The notes under the pieces are model-generated. The model searched no databases and was not told the origin of the DNA. It saw only the letters and a program-made list of their open reading frames with translations. The translations under genes and the position numbers were made by a program. Shown piece by piece: positions 19,648 through 29,572 of a stretch of DNA of 64,000 bases; the stretch's first letter is position 1; every line of letters begins with the position of its first letter. Location of the stretch: contig NZ_KB900614.1 in the NCBI RefSeq assembly GCF_000379065.1, forward strand, positions 2,595,149 to 2,659,148. Reading direction: 5' to 3'. This DNA is from Salinispora mooreana. GTDB taxonomy: Bacteria > Actinomycetota > Actinomycetes > Mycobacteriales > Micromonosporaceae.

Positions 19648-19714
19648 ATGTATCGGTTTAGCTGGGTAGGAAGGAGACGATCCACCGACTTCCGGCAGCA
19701 TGCCCGGCCGTCGG

Positions 19715-19990
19715 CTACCGGCGACTGCGCCGCCGGCCGATCGCAATGAGCTTGACCCGCTGCCGCCCCGCCCGCACCATGCCCAGCGCCATGAAGGCTC
19801 CCGCGATGCGCTCGGCCGCCTCGCGGCTACTCGCGCCCACCACCTGCCGGCGCCGCTCCGGGCTGGCCTGTTCGTCCCGGCCACAGTCCTGGGCGCGCAC
19901 ATCGGTGAGCACCACCAGGAACCGGGTCAGCGCCACCGGGCCGGGCTCGATGGCGCCACCGCGCTGTCGGGGCAACTGGGCAGTTCGCAT
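19715..19990 (-). CDS. Hypothetical basic protein
   Basis: 91 residues, MRTAQLPRQRGGAIEPGPVALTRFLVVLTDVR and on, Arg-rich at the C-terminus (GRRRSRR). I recognise no family. The ATG at 19990 has GGAGGG seven bases upstream. It is divergent from the XRE regulator gene at 20220. Confidence 0.6.
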   Translation of the reverse strand: MRTAQLPRQRGGAIEPGPVALTRFLVVLTDVRAQDCGRDEQASPERRRQVVGASSREAAERIAGAFMALGMVRAGRQRVKLIAIGRRRSRR

Positions 19991-20219
19991 GTCGAGTCCC
20001 TCCGGACGGCGAGCCATCGGGACGGCGCGCGGCAACCGGGTCCGGGGGAGGTTACCCGACCACCGCGCGCCTCATCCCTCCGAGTCGCTCGCCGCCACCG
20101 TCGCCACGACAACCGTCAGCGAGGACCTGACAACAGAGTGACACTGCGACAGTCGTGAATGCAACTCTCACCCACGTTCTCTCATTTACCGCCTCCCAAA
20201 TATGTGCAAGGATCGATAC

Positions 20220-21065
20220 ATGGCCCCGAAAACCGCCCGTGCCCGCCGGCTGGGCATCGCCCTGCGCACGCACCGGGAGGCCGCCGGCCTGACCCTGGAG
20301 TCCGCTGCGGACGAAATCAGCAGCACCCGCAGCACCCTGTCCCGCTACGAGAACGCGCAGACGCTGGTGAGCCCGGCGGTCGTCCGCGCGCTCCTGACCC
20401 TCTACGGTGTCGGACCAGACGAGATCACGGCCGCAACACAGCTCGCCAAGGACGCCCGCAAGCCCGGCTGGTGGGTCTCCTACTCATACCTTCTCGACCG
20501 GCGCACCATCGACTTCATCGCGCTGGAGGCCGAGGCCACCGCGATCGCCAACTTCGAGCCCTCCGTGGTGCCCGGCCTGCTCCAGACCGCCGACTACATC
20601 CGCGGAGTGATGCGGGGCGGTCCGCACACCCTGACTGACGACGAGGTCGAACAGCGGGTCCAGCTCCGGCTCGACCGGCAGCAGCGGCTCACCGCACCGC
20701 GCCCGCCGATCCTCGACGCCATCATCGACGAAGGCGCCCTACTCCGACCGGTGGGCGACCGGGCGGTGATGGCGGCGCAGCTCGGCCACCTCCTGAAGGC
20801 GAGCGAGCTGCCCAACGTCACCGTCCAGGTGATCCCACTGGCCGCCGGCTACCACCGCGGCACCCGCGGCTCGCTGCACATCCTGGAGTTCGCGGACCCC
20901 GAAGACCCCTTCATCGCCTCGGTGGAGACGGTCGCCGGCCAGATGGTCCTCGATCGCCCCGGCGACCTCCGCACCTGCACCAAGATCATGGATCATCTGC
21001 GGAGCGTGGCTCTCAGCCCGGCAGACAGCCGGAACCAGCTTCGGCACCTCATGGAGGGACGGTAG
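20220..21065 (+). CDS. XRE-family regulator with DUF5753-type effector domain
   Basis: 281 residues. N-terminal helix-turn-helix (LGIALRTHREAAGLTLESAADEISSTRSTLSRYE, residues 10-45) and a C-terminal region with the W-W-x-S-Y ... FEPSVVPGLLQTADY motif typical of the large actinomycete regulator family paired with DUF397 proteins. ATG 20220 has AAGGA upstream; another ATG at 20202 is less likely. The DUF397 gene follows after four bases. Confidence 0.9.
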   Translation: MAPKTARARRLGIALRTHREAAGLTLESAADEISSTRSTLSRYENAQTLVSPAVVRALLTLYGVGPDEITAATQLAKDARKPGWWVSYSYLLDRRTIDFIALEAEATAIANFEPSVVPGLLQTADYIRGVMRGGPHTLTDDEVEQRVQLRLDRQQRLTAPRPPILDAIIDEGALLRPVGDRAVMAAQLGHLLKASELPNVTVQVIPLAAGYHRGTRGSLHILEFADPEDPFIASVETVAGQMVLDRPGDLRTCTKIMDHLRSVALSPADSRNQLRHLMEGR

Positions 21066-21069
21066 GACG

Positions 21070-21270
21070 ATGACCCCGACGATCGACCCAGAGCTGACCC
21101 GGGCCCACTGGCGCACCAGCAGCCACAGCGGAGATGAGGGGGCGTGCGTCGAGATCGCGACGCTGCCGCGGGCGGTGGGGGTGCGCGACTCGAAGGACCG
21201 AGGCGGCCCGGTGCTGCTCTTCACACCCGCTGCCTGGATGGCCTTCGCCGCCACGCCACCACGTCGGTGA
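21070..21270 (+). CDS. DUF397 protein paired with the XRE regulator
   Basis: 66 residues with the DUF397 pattern: W-R-T-S-S-H-S-G ... CVEIA ... VGVRDSKDRGGPVLLFTPAAWMAF. These small proteins are nearly always encoded next to XRE regulators in streptomycetes and relatives (the BldB/WhiJ-type systems) and are thought to modulate them. A second pair lies in the integrated element at 46138-48260. Confidence 0.92.
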   Translation: MTPTIDPELTRAHWRTSSHSGDEGACVEIATLPRAVGVRDSKDRGGPVLLFTPAAWMAFAATPPRR

Positions 21271-21336
21271 CCGGTCGGGCGGCGGTACCGGTCCCACCGT
21301 CGCCCGACCACCGGAAGCCAACTCCGGCCGCCCCGG

Positions 21337-22368
21337 TCACCGCCCCGGTGCCGACGACACCCGCAACGCCGCGAGGGCCACCCCGCGCGCCCCGGCCATG
21401 TCCCGCTCCGGCACCAGCGCAAACCTCGCCACCGCCGCCTGTTCCTTCCGCAGCACGGTGTGCTCGCGGACGATGGCGAGGAACCAGTCGCGAAACTCCG
21501 GAGCCGCCTCCACCACGCCCCCACCGACGAAGTACGCATGCGGATCAGTCAGATTCGCCGCGAGGGTGAAGAGCCGGCCGATCGCCTTCGCCTGCTGAGT
21601 GAAGATCTCCCGGGCCAGCGGGTCGCCCCGCTCGCCCAGCCCGCGGACCAGCTTCGCCGCCCGCACCAGCGGCTCGGCGGCCAGCGGATGCCCGGGAAAC
21701 CGGGTCAGCCAGTACGGCAGCAGGTTACGGGCGATCCCGGTCAGCGACGCGATGCTCTCCGCGTCGCCGACGAACCCACAGCCGCAGACCGGATCCGGTT
21801 GACCGGGGCCAAGCAGGCCGGTCAACGGCAGCCGCACATGCCCCAGCTCCCCCGCCATGCCGGCCGCACCGGCGATCACCCGCCCGCCTTCGACCAGCCC
21901 GCCACCGAGACCGGTACCGACCACCACGGAGACCGACGAGCGACGCGCCGCATCCGCGCCAAAGTGCGACTGGTGCGCGTACAGGGCGGCGGCGTTGCCA
22001 TCGTTGAGATACACCACCGGCAGGCCGAGCCGCCGCTGAAGCGCACCCCGCACGTCGTAACCCCGCCACTGCGGCTGGGAGAAGTTGGTCGAACCACGCG
22101 AGGAGATCACCCCGGTGGCGCTGGCCGGACCGGGGGTGTCCAGCCCCACCGCCCGGACCAGATCCCGAGTCACACCGACCGATGCCAATGCCCCGGTGAA
22201 GGCACCCGCGAGGGCCTCGATCGCTGCCTGCGGACCGGCCTGGACCTCGCTCGGACTCTCGAGCAACCCGTCCACGAGAAAGCGTCCATCCACCGTCAGA
22301 ACAGTGGCGTTGTTGCTGGTGCCGCCGTTGTCCAGACCAACGACCACCGGCGTTGCCGCGCTGCCCAC
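21337..22368 (-). CDS. ROK-family protein (sugar kinase-like)
   Basis: 343 residues. ROK features: VVVGLDNGGTSNNATVL phosphate loop at the N-terminus, VYLNDGNAAALYAHQ, VVGTGLGGGLV, GELGHVRLP, and a short zinc motif reduced to CGCG (DPVCGCGFVGDAESIAS). The first phosphate loop reads NGGTSNNAT rather than the usual D-x-G-G-T-K/S, so substrate or activity may differ. GTG 22368 is preferred because GGGAGGG lies just upstream; GTG 22383 is the alternative. No transporter genes adjoin to suggest a sugar. Confidence 0.82.
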   Translation of the reverse strand: MGSAATPVVVGLDNGGTSNNATVLTVDGRFLVDGLLESPSEVQAGPQAAIEALAGAFTGALASVGVTRDLVRAVGLDTPGPASATGVISSRGSTNFSQPQWRGYDVRGALQRRLGLPVVYLNDGNAAALYAHQSHFGADAARRSSVSVVVGTGLGGGLVEGGRVIAGAAGMAGELGHVRLPLTGLLGPGQPDPVCGCGFVGDAESIASLTGIARNLLPYWLTRFPGHPLAAEPLVRAAKLVRGLGERGDPLAREIFTQQAKAIGRLFTLAANLTDPHAYFVGGGVVEAAPEFRDWFLAIVREHTVLRKEQAAVARFALVPERDMAGARGVALAALRVSSAPGR

Positions 22369-22446
22369 GTTCCGCCCTCCCACTCCGGAGACGATGACGT
22401 GAGGTTAGTTCCCGCACCGGCGACCCGCCATGGGCAACCGGCAGGG

Positions 22447-23562
22447 TCAGCCGTCAACGACCCGCAGCGCGGCAGCCACGTCGGCGACCAGGTCGGCCGT
22501 GTCCTCGACGCCGCAGGAGAGCCGGACGAAGCCGGGCGGTGTGTCGTCACCCCATTGGGCCCGCCGGTCGACCGTGGTGTGCAGCCCACCAAACGAGGTG
22601 GCCGCCGACACCAGCCGGGCCGCGGCGACGAAGCGGGCGACGCGGTCGGCGTCGCCGAGATCACACGAGAGCACCCCCGGCATCCGGCGCAACTGCGCCA
22701 CGGCCACTGGGTAGGCCGGGTCCTCCGGCCGACCCGGCCAGCGCAGCCCGGTCACTCCCGGTTGCGCCGCCAGCAACCCGGCGAGGGCCTCGGCGTTCGC
22801 GGTCTGCCGGGCCAGCCGCAGGTCGAGGGTGGCCAGGGACCGGTGCGCCAGCCAGGCGTCGAAGGCCCCCGGGACCGCCCCGGTGTGATCCCGCCACCGG
22901 GTCACCGCCGCGAGCAACTCGGCCGACCGGGTGCCGACATAGCCGAGCAGCAGGTCCGAGTGGCCGGTGAGCGCCTTCGTGCCGGAGGCCACCACCAGGT
23001 CGGCGCCGAGTTCCAACGGACACTGCCCAAGCGGGGTCGCGGTGGTGTTGTCCACTACCAGCAAGGCCCCGGCCGCCCGCGTCCGCGCCGCCAACGCGGG
23101 CAGGTCAACGACGTCGAGGCCCGGGTTCGCCGGGGTCTCCACCAACACCAGACGTACGCCGGCGAGGTCCGGATACGGCCCGGCGGTCGGCGCGAGGAGC
23201 ACCCGTACCCCAACGCCGGCCAGGGTCTCGGTGGCGAACGCCCGCACCGAAAAGTAGCCGTCGGCGGGGAGCAGCACCGTGTCGCCGGGGCGCAACACAC
23301 TCAGCAGCAGCCCGGTGATCGCCGCCTGGCCGCTGGCGAAGACCCGGCAGTCACCCCCCTCCAGCTCACCGATCGCCGCCTCCAACCGCCGCCGGGTCGG
23401 ATTGTCCGACCGGCCGTAGCCGTTCGGCGTGCCTGCCGGCCCGGCCCACGGATCGAGGTGGTACGGCGCGGCAAAGACCGGGCCGGGCAGGAACGGCTCC
23501 CCGGGTGCGGGCTCCGGCAGCCCGGCGCGGACACAGCGGGTTCCATCGCGGTCGGCTGGCAC
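22447..23562 (-). CDS. Cys/Met-metabolism PLP enzyme (cystathionine gamma-lyase-like)
   Basis: 371 residues of the trans-sulfuration PLP family. Visible landmarks: SDNPTRRRLEAAIGELEGG, VFASGQAAITGLLLSVLRPGD, LVETPANPGLDVVDLP, LVVDNTTATPLGQCPLELGADLVV, and the PLP lysine in SGTKALTGHSD. It lacks some residues of classical MetB/MetC and could act on another sulfur amino acid. GTG start. gpsA ends four bases upstream, so the three genes plsC-gpsA-this one may be cotranscribed. Confidence 0.85.
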   Translation of the reverse strand: MPADRDGTRCVRAGLPEPAPGEPFLPGPVFAAPYHLDPWAGPAGTPNGYGRSDNPTRRRLEAAIGELEGGDCRVFASGQAAITGLLLSVLRPGDTVLLPADGYFSVRAFATETLAGVGVRVLLAPTAGPYPDLAGVRLVLVETPANPGLDVVDLPALAARTRAAGALLVVDNTTATPLGQCPLELGADLVVASGTKALTGHSDLLLGYVGTRSAELLAAVTRWRDHTGAVPGAFDAWLAHRSLATLDLRLARQTANAEALAGLLAAQPGVTGLRWPGRPEDPAYPVAVAQLRRMPGVLSCDLGDADRVARFVAAARLVSAATSFGGLHTTVDRRAQWGDDTPPGFVRLSCGVEDTADLVADVAAALRVVDG

Positions 23563-23566
23563 CGTG

Positions 23567-24565
23567 TCACTCCGGCTTCGTCGTACGGCTCATCAGGGCC
23601 GCGACCGCACGCCGCGGATCCCCGCCCTCGTGGCAGATCACCTCGACCTGCTCGGTGATCGGCATCTCGATCTCGTGTGCCCGGGCCAGATCCCGGATCG
23701 CCAGCGCGCTCTTGACCCCCTCGGCGGTCTGCCGGGTGGCGATCCGGGCCTCCTCCAGGGTTGCCCCCCGGCCGAGGTGCTCGCCGAAGGTGCGGTTGCG
23801 GGCCGACGGGGAGGAGCAGGACGCCACCAGATCACCCATACCGGCGAGGCCGGCGAAGGTGAGTGGGTCGGCGCCGAGCGCTACCCCGAGCCGGGCGGTC
23901 TCGGCCAGCCCGCGGGTGACCAGCATCGCCCGGGTGTTGTGGCCGAAGCCCATCGCGGTGGCGATGCCGTACGCGAGGGCAATGACGTTCTTGACCGCGC
24001 CCCCCAGCTCGCAGCCGATCACGTCGTCGTTGGTGTACGGGCGGAAGTACGGGGTGGTGATCGCCCGCTGCACGAGGGTGGCCCGGTCCACATCGGGGCA
24101 GGCGACCACGGTGGCGGCAGGCTGCTCGGCGGCGATCTCGGGGGCCAGGTTCGGCCCGGAGACCACGACCACCCGCTCGGCGGGGACCTGGGCGGTCTCC
24201 ATGACCACCTCGCTCATCCGCTTGGTGGTGCCGAGCTCGATCCCCTTCATCAGGGAGACCAGCGTGGCGTCGCGGTGCAGGTGGGGGAGCCACTCGGCGA
24301 GATTGCCGCGCAGCGTCTGGGACGGGACCGCGAGTACCACCAGCTCGGCACCCGTGATCGCCTCCCCGGCGTCACCGGTGGCCGTCACCCGCTCCGGCAG
24401 GACCAGACCCGGCAGGTACTCCGGGTTACTCCGCTCGGCCCGCAGTGCCGCCACGACCGACTGTCGCCGGGCCCAGAGGGTGACCTCCCGGCCCGCGTCA
24501 CCGAGGATTTTGGCGAAGGAGGTCCCCCAGGACCCGGCCCCCAATACGGCCACGTGCCCGCTCAC
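23567..24565 (-). CDS. gpsA: Glycerol-3-phosphate dehydrogenase [NAD(P)+]
   Basis: 332 residues. It makes sn-glycerol-3-phosphate for phospholipids. NAD motif [15 protein letters not shown] at the N-terminus; [21 protein letters not shown], and the catalytic lysine in [23 protein letters not shown]. It overlaps plsC by four bases; the two enzymes act in succession in phosphatidic acid synthesis. Confidence 0.97.
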   Translation of the reverse strand: MSGHVAVLGAGSWGTSFAKILGDAGREVTLWARRQSVVAALRAERSNPEYLPGLVLPERVTATGDAGEAITGAELVVLAVPSQTLRGNLAEWLPHLHRDATLVSLMKGIELGTTKRMSEVVMETAQVPAERVVVVSGPNLAPEIAAEQPAATVVACPDVDRATLVQRAITTPYFRPYTNDDVIGCELGGAVKNVIALAYGIATAMGFGHNTRAMLVTRGLAETARLGVALGADPLTFAGLAGMGDLVASCSSPSARNRTFGEHLGRGATLEEARIATRQTAEGVKSALAIRDLARAHEIEMPITEQVEVICHEGGDPRRAVAALMSRTTKPE

Positions 24566-25287
24566 GCCGCCGCTCCCGGGTGTTCGGCGCGGTGGGGGCG
24601 TTCCCAGAGCGGGGGCGGCTCAGCCTGCCTGACCTCACCCAGCAGATCGCGCAGACGCAGCATGATGACCTCGGTCATCTCCTCAAGCACCGCCTTTGTT
24701 GGGGGGACACCGGCCCACCGGTCCAGATCGACCGGGGGCCCGGCGACGACGGTCACCGGGATCCGGGGACGCGGGTTCAGCCGGGAGGTCCGGGGATCGA
24801 ACATCCGCTCGGGCCCCCACATCGCCACCGGAATGACCGGGGCGCCGGTGGCCAGGGCGAGCCGCGCCACACCGGTCTTGGCCTTCATCGGCCACAGCTC
24901 GGGTTCCCGGGTCGTGGTCCCCTCCGGGTAGATCACCACCGCACCGCCGCCGTTCACCACCTCGACCAGCAGGTCCAACGACTGGACCGCGGCCGCGGTA
25001 CCGCGCTCGACCGGGATCTGCCAGCAGCGGCGCAGGATCCCGCCGACCAGCGGAATTCGGAACAGGCTGACCTTACCGAGAAACCGCGGCCAGCGCCCGG
25101 AGTCGTAGACGAAGTGCGCGGCGACCAGCGGATCGGCGTGCGAGATGTGGTTCGGCACGATGATCATTCCGCCGGGGCGACGGAGGTGTTCCATGCCGTG
25201 CCAACTCCGCCGCGTCCAGATCGTCATCACGGACTTGATCAGCACCACGGCGAACCGTGGCCAGAACCCGATCCTGCGCCGCGCCAC
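24562..25287 (-). CDS. plsC: 1-acylglycerol-3-phosphate acyltransferase
   Basis: 241 residues with acyltransferase motif I NHISHADP near residue 53, [15 protein letters not shown], and motif [14 protein letters not shown]. The N-terminal helix ([22 protein letters not shown]) probably sits in the membrane. It couples to gpsA by a four-base overlap. Confidence 0.93.
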   Translation of the reverse strand: MARRRIGFWPRFAVVLIKSVMTIWTRRSWHGMEHLRRPGGMIIVPNHISHADPLVAAHFVYDSGRWPRFLGKVSLFRIPLVGGILRRCWQIPVERGTAAAVQSLDLLVEVVNGGGAVVIYPEGTTTREPELWPMKAKTGVARLALATGAPVIPVAMWGPERMFDPRTSRLNPRPRIPVTVVAGPPVDLDRWAGVPPTKAVLEEMTEVIMLRLRDLLGEVRQAEPPPLWERPHRAEHPGAAA

Positions 25288-25430
25288 CCGCGCCTCCTTC
25301 TACCGCCACTGTCCGGCCCGCCGGTACGCCGGTACGCCCACCCGGTTCAACGCCCGCGAGGTGAAATCATGCCTGCTCCCCCGGGGTCCGGCCAGTGAGG
25401 GTACCGGCACCGGGCTGGCAGGATTGCGGC

Positions 25431-26273
25431 GTGACCCAGGTATGGACCGTAGTGGTGCCGGTGAAGCGGCTGGACGCGGCGAAGAGCCGGCTCCGCGGCG
25501 CGCTGCCAGGCCACCCCCACGCGGCGTTGGCGCTGGCGTTGGCGGTCGACACGGTCGAGGCGGTACGGGCCTGCCCGGTGGTTGCCGAGGTGGTGGTGGT
25601 GACGGACGACCCGGCGGTGACGGCGGTGATCGACGCCCGGGTGGTACCGGACCGCCCCGCCGCCGGGCTCAACCCCGCCTTCCGGTACGGCGCGGCCGCC
25701 GCCGGGGCCGGCTGGGTCGCGGGCCTCACCGCGGACCTGCCCGCACTCCGCCCGATGGAGCTGGCGGCCGCCCTGTCGGCGGCGCAGTCCGGACCCACGA
25801 CCCGCCGGTACGTGCCCGATGCCCCCGGCACCGGCACCGTGCTGCTGGCCGCGCCGCCCGGCGTGCCCCTGGATCCACGCTTCGGTGGCAGCTCCGCGGC
25901 CGCCCACGCGGCCAGTGGTGCGCTCCCCCTGCTCGGTGGCTGGCCGAGCCTGCGTCGGGATGTCGACACCGCCGCCGATCTCGCCGCGGCCGCCCGGCTC
26001 GGGCTGGGGGCGCGCACCGCATCACTGTGTGGCACGGCCACCCGACCGCCAGCCGGCCGGTGTAGCGTGCCGGTCATGCAGGGCACGGTGGCCACCTACG
26101 ACGCGACGACCCGCAGCGGCGTACTCCTTCTCGACGACGGCACCGAGCTGGCGCTTCCAGCTCCGGCCTTCGACGCCTCCGGCCTGCGGCTACTCCGCCT
26201 CGGCCAACGGGTGCGGGTGGAGACCGACGGGGCGGGAACGGTGATTCGCGTGACGTTGCCGACGATGAGCTGA
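25431..26273 (+). CDS. cofC: CofC/FbiD guanylyltransferase reading through into a small cold-shock-like protein
   Basis: Residues 1-210 match the nucleotidyltransferase that activates the lactyl or enolpyruvyl phosphate moiety in F420 synthesis (VVVPVKRLDAAKSRL; GLTADLPALRP; VPDAPGTGTVLLAAPPG; RRDVDTAADL). The frame then continues without a stop into MQGTVATYDATTRSGVLLLD and LPAPAFDASGLRLLRLGQRV, a 65-residue cold-shock-like beta-barrel domain that could equally start on its own ATG at 26076. TGTAGC lies seven bases before that ATG as a possible -10. Either the cofC stop was lost or a real fusion exists. GTG 25431 has AGGA upstream. Confidence 0.8.
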   Translation: MTQVWTVVVPVKRLDAAKSRLRGALPGHPHAALALALAVDTVEAVRACPVVAEVVVVTDDPAVTAVIDARVVPDRPAAGLNPAFRYGAAAAGAGWVAGLTADLPALRPMELAAALSAAQSGPTTRRYVPDAPGTGTVLLAAPPGVPLDPRFGGSSAAAHAASGALPLLGGWPSLRRDVDTAADLAAAARLGLGARTASLCGTATRPPAGRCSVPVMQGTVATYDATTRSGVLLLDDGTELALPAPAFDASGLRLLRLGQRVRVETDGAGTVIRVTLPTMS

Positions 26274-26326
26274 GCAACCCGGCCAAGTTCATCTGGCGTT
26301 AACCGGGCTCAGGTCAAGATGGGCGG

Positions 26327-28648
26327 GTGAGCACCCCTGGCGAGCACCCCGCTGACTCCGTCGCCGGCCGACCGGCGGTTCCATCCCACAACGGCTCCCG
26401 CCCCCGCGGGGCCGACGGCCGCTTCCTGTCCGCCCGGGGCACCGGCACCGCCGACTCCCCGGGCGAGCCGACCAGCGCCGACCCGGGCGAGCCGACGGGC
26501 GCCGACCCGGCCGACGGCGCAGCCGGTCTGGACGAGGTACTCGACCCGGTGCCGGACCAGCCGGCACCGCCCGCCGCGCAACCGCTGCCGGACGACCGGT
26601 TCCTCAATCGGGAGCTCTCCTGGCTGGACTTCAACGCGCGGGTCCTCGCGCTCGCCGAGGACCCGCGCACCCCGTTGCTGGAACGGGCGAAGTTCCTCGC
26701 CATCTTCGCCAGCAATCTCGACGAGTTCTACATGGTGCGGGTCGCCGGGCTGAAGCGACGGCTCTCCGCGGGGCTGCCGGTCCGCGGTGGTGACCGGATG
26801 CCGCTGCGCACCCAGCTCGAGCTGATCGCGGCGAAGACCGCCACCCTGGTTTCCCGGCAGGCCGCCTGCTTCGTTGACGACCTCCTGCCGAAGCTGGCCG
26901 CCACGGGTCTGCGCATCCTCCGCTGGGGCGACCTGACCGACGCCGAGCACACTCGGTTGCGCACCTACTTCGGGGAGCACATCTTCCCCGTACTCACCCC
27001 CCTTGCGGTTGACCCGGCACACCCGTTCCCGTACATCTCCGGGCGTTCCCTCAACCTGGCGGTCTCCGTCTGCGCCCCGGACGGCGGATCGGAGCTGTTC
27101 GCCCGGGTCAAGGTGCCCAACAACGTGCCCCGGTTCGTCCGCGTCCACCGCGACCAGCCCGGCGTCCAGGTGCTGCCGGTGGAGGATCTGATCTCGGTGC
27201 ACCTGGGCCAGCTCTTCTCCGGGATGCAGGTGGTGGAGTGCCACCTTTTCCGGGTGACCCGCAACGCCGAAGTGGAGGTTGACGAGGACCGGGACGAGGA
27301 CCTGCTGCAGGCCCTCGAACGGGAACTCGCCCGGCGTCGATTCGGCCCGTCGGTACGCCTGGAGGTGGCCGCCTCGATCTCCGAACACATGCTGGAGCTC
27401 CTCGTCCGCGAACTGGACATGGACGCCCAGGATGTCCAGCGGGTCAACGGCCTGCTCGACCTGTCGGCGCTGTGGCAGCTCTACGGCGAGGCGGATCGGC
27501 CGGACCTGAAGGATCCGCCCTTCGTACCGGCCACCCACCCGCGGCTCGCCGAGGGGGAGGTGCCGCGCAGCGTCTTCGCCACGCTGCGCGATGGTGACGT
27601 GCTGGTACACCACCCGTACCGCTCCTTCGCCACCAGCGTGCAGCGCTTCATCGAGCAGGCTGCCGCAGACCCGGATGTGCTGGCCATCAAGCAGACCCTC
27701 TACCGCACCAGCGGCGACTCCCCCATCGTGGACGCCCTGGTAGACGCGGCGGAGGCCGGCAAACAGGTGGTGGTGCTGGTCGAGTTGAAGGCCCGGTTCG
27801 ACGAGATCGCCAACATCGGCTGGGCGCGGACGCTCGAACGCGCCGGGTGCCACGTCGTCTACGGCCTGGTGGGGCTCAAGACGCACTGCAAGACGGCGTT
27901 GGTGGTCCGGCAGGAAGGCAACCAGATCCGCCGCTACTGCCATATCGGCACCGGCAACTATCATCCCAAGACCGCCCGGCTCTACGAGGACTTCGGTCTA
28001 CTCACCGCCGATCCGCAGATCGGCGCCGACCTGACCGACCTGTTCAACGTGCTGACCGGCTACAGCCGGCAGACGGCGTACCGGCAGCTGCTCGTGGCGC
28101 CGCAGGGAATCCGCAGCGGCCTGATCGAGCGGATCGAGCGGGAGATCTCACATGTTCGACTCGGCCTGTCGGGGCTGGTCCAGTTCAAGGTGAACTCGCT
28201 GGTTGACGAGGAGATCACCGACGCGCTCTACCGGGCTTCCCAGGCCGGCGTCCACGTGGACCTGCTGATCCGGGGGATGTGCACGCTCCGTCCCGGGGTA
28301 CCAGGCCTGTCGGAGAACATCCGGGTCCGGTCGGTTCTCGGCCGATTCTTGGAGCATTCGCGAATCTTCCGGTTCGGCAACGACGGCGACGCCGAGTTCT
28401 GGATGGGCTCGGCCGATCTGATGCACCGCAATCTGGACCGGCGGGTCGAGGCGCTGGTCCGGGTCACCGACCCGGTGGCCCGAGCCGAGCTGGATCACGT
28501 GCTGACCGCCGCGTTCAGCCCCGACGTGGAGGCGTTCGAGCTGGACGCGGAGGGCATCTGGCACCGGCGTTCCGGCACCGGGGACGAACCCGGTGCACAC
28601 CTGCAGGAGTTGCTGCTCTGCCGAGGTGGCGGCACGGCCGTACGCTGA
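26327..28648 (+). CDS. ppk: Polyphosphate kinase 1
   Basis: 773 residues; PPK1 makes polyphosphate from ATP. The first 80 residues are a low-complexity extension. The core starts at [19 protein letters not shown], then [23 protein letters not shown]. The phospholipase-D-like domains carry [33 protein letters not shown] and the phospho-accepting histidine in [21 protein letters not shown]. The start is a GTG. The Nudix gene follows after four bases. Confidence 0.96.
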   Translation: MSTPGEHPADSVAGRPAVPSHNGSRPRGADGRFLSARGTGTADSPGEPTSADPGEPTGADPADGAAGLDEVLDPVPDQPAPPAAQPLPDDRFLNRELSWLDFNARVLALAEDPRTPLLERAKFLAIFASNLDEFYMVRVAGLKRRLSAGLPVRGGDRMPLRTQLELIAAKTATLVSRQAACFVDDLLPKLAATGLRILRWGDLTDAEHTRLRTYFGEHIFPVLTPLAVDPAHPFPYISGRSLNLAVSVCAPDGGSELFARVKVPNNVPRFVRVHRDQPGVQVLPVEDLISVHLGQLFSGMQVVECHLFRVTRNAEVEVDEDRDEDLLQALERELARRRFGPSVRLEVAASISEHMLELLVRELDMDAQDVQRVNGLLDLSALWQLYGEADRPDLKDPPFVPATHPRLAEGEVPRSVFATLRDGDVLVHHPYRSFATSVQRFIEQAAADPDVLAIKQTLYRTSGDSPIVDALVDAAEAGKQVVVLVELKARFDEIANIGWARTLERAGCHVVYGLVGLKTHCKTALVVRQEGNQIRRYCHIGTGNYHPKTARLYEDFGLLTADPQIGADLTDLFNVLTGYSRQTAYRQLLVAPQGIRSGLIERIEREISHVRLGLSGLVQFKVNSLVDEEITDALYRASQAGVHVDLLIRGMCTLRPGVPGLSENIRVRSVLGRFLEHSRIFRFGNDGDAEFWMGSADLMHRNLDRRVEALVRVTDPVARAELDHVLTAAFSPDVEAFELDAEGIWHRRSGTGDEPGAHLQELLLCRGGGTAVR

Positions 28649-28652
28649 CCAG

Positions 28653-29522
28653 ATGGCGAGCGGGATCCGAGCGGCCGGTGGGGTCCTCTGGCGGCCGGGC
28701 CAGGGCGGCATCGAGGTCTGCCTGGTGCACCGCCCCCGCTACGGCGACTGGTCGCTGCCGAAGGGAAAACTCGAGCCGGGCGAGCACCCGCTCCGCGCCG
28801 CCCTCCGGGAGGTCGCCGAGGAGACCGACGTGAGGGCGGTGCCGCAGGCCCGGCTGCCGAGCGTGCGTTACCGCAGCCAGGACCGGCCGAAGGTGGTCGA
28901 CTACTGGTCGATGCGGGCGGTCACGACCGGCGGCTTTCAACCCGACACCGAGGTTGATGAGGTGCGCTGGCTCGCGGTGGACAAGGCGGTGCGGTTGGTC
29001 AGCTATCCGCACGACGCGGCGGTGGTCCGCGCGTTCGCGGCCCTGCCACCGGTGACCGCGACGGTCATGCTGGTGCGGCACGCGGACGCGGGTGGGCGGA
29101 GCGGCTGGGCCGGCTCCCCGCACGGCCGACCGCTCTCCGGTGCCGGCTGGGCCCAGGCACGAGAGCTGGCACCGCTGGTGGCCGTGGTTGCGCCGGTCCG
29201 CCTGCTCGCCGCGTCGGCCCGGCGCTGCGTTCAGACCCTCAGCCCGGTGGCGGACTTGCTCGACCTGCCCATCGCGGTAACCGGGGATCTGGACGAGCCG
29301 CGGGCGGGCCAGAGCCAGGACGAGTGCGCGTTGGCCGCTGCCGCCCGCCTGGCCGCCTTCGGCGCGGCCGCTATGCCGGCCGTGGTGTGCAGCCCGGGCT
29401 CGATGGTTTCGGGGGCGCTGGGGCGCCTCTCCGGCCGCGACGCGGACTTCACCACCCAGCCCGGGGGCGGTTGGCTGCTCGCCTTCTCCGGCGCGACTCT
29501 CCTCGCCCCGGATCCCTTGTAA
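28653..29522 (+). CDS. Nudix hydrolase fused to a histidine-phosphatase domain (MutT1-like)
   Basis: 289 residues. N-terminal Nudix domain with box GKLEPGEHPLRAALREVAEE (residues 35-54), fitting G-x5-E-x7-R-E-x-x-E-E. The C-terminal half begins VMLVRHADAGGRSGWAG, the R-H-A motif of histidine phosphatases, followed by LSGAGWAQARELA and a SARRCVQTL arginine motif. The two-domain plan equals mycobacterial MutT1, which degrades 8-oxo-(d)GTP and diadenosine polyphosphates. ATG 28653 lies just after ppk. Confidence 0.9.
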   Translation: MASGIRAAGGVLWRPGQGGIEVCLVHRPRYGDWSLPKGKLEPGEHPLRAALREVAEETDVRAVPQARLPSVRYRSQDRPKVVDYWSMRAVTTGGFQPDTEVDEVRWLAVDKAVRLVSYPHDAAVVRAFAALPPVTATVMLVRHADAGGRSGWAGSPHGRPLSGAGWAQARELAPLVAVVAPVRLLAASARRCVQTLSPVADLLDLPIAVTGDLDEPRAGQSQDECALAAAARLAAFGAAAMPAVVCSPGSMVSGALGRLSGRDADFTTQPGGGWLLAFSGATLLAPDPL

Positions 29523-29528
29523 CGCGTC

Positions 29529-29559
29529 GGGGGCACCCACCGTGCTGGTGGACGCCCCC
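29529..29559. terminator. Hairpin between Nudix gene and hup
   Basis: GGGGGC pairs with GCCCCC and, inside, CCACC with GGTGG around a GTGCT loop. It lies between converging genes. Confidence 0.6.
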
Positions 29560-29572
29560 CGATGGTGCCGGC

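Noticed and set aside
21460..23658. 732-codon plus-strand frame opposite the ROK and PLP enzyme genes
   Set aside because: It spans two well-supported minus-strand genes and reads as low-complexity Arg/Gly/Pro; a GC artefact.
26309..27964. 551-codon minus-strand frame opposite ppk
   Set aside because: Antisense shadow of a strongly conserved gene.
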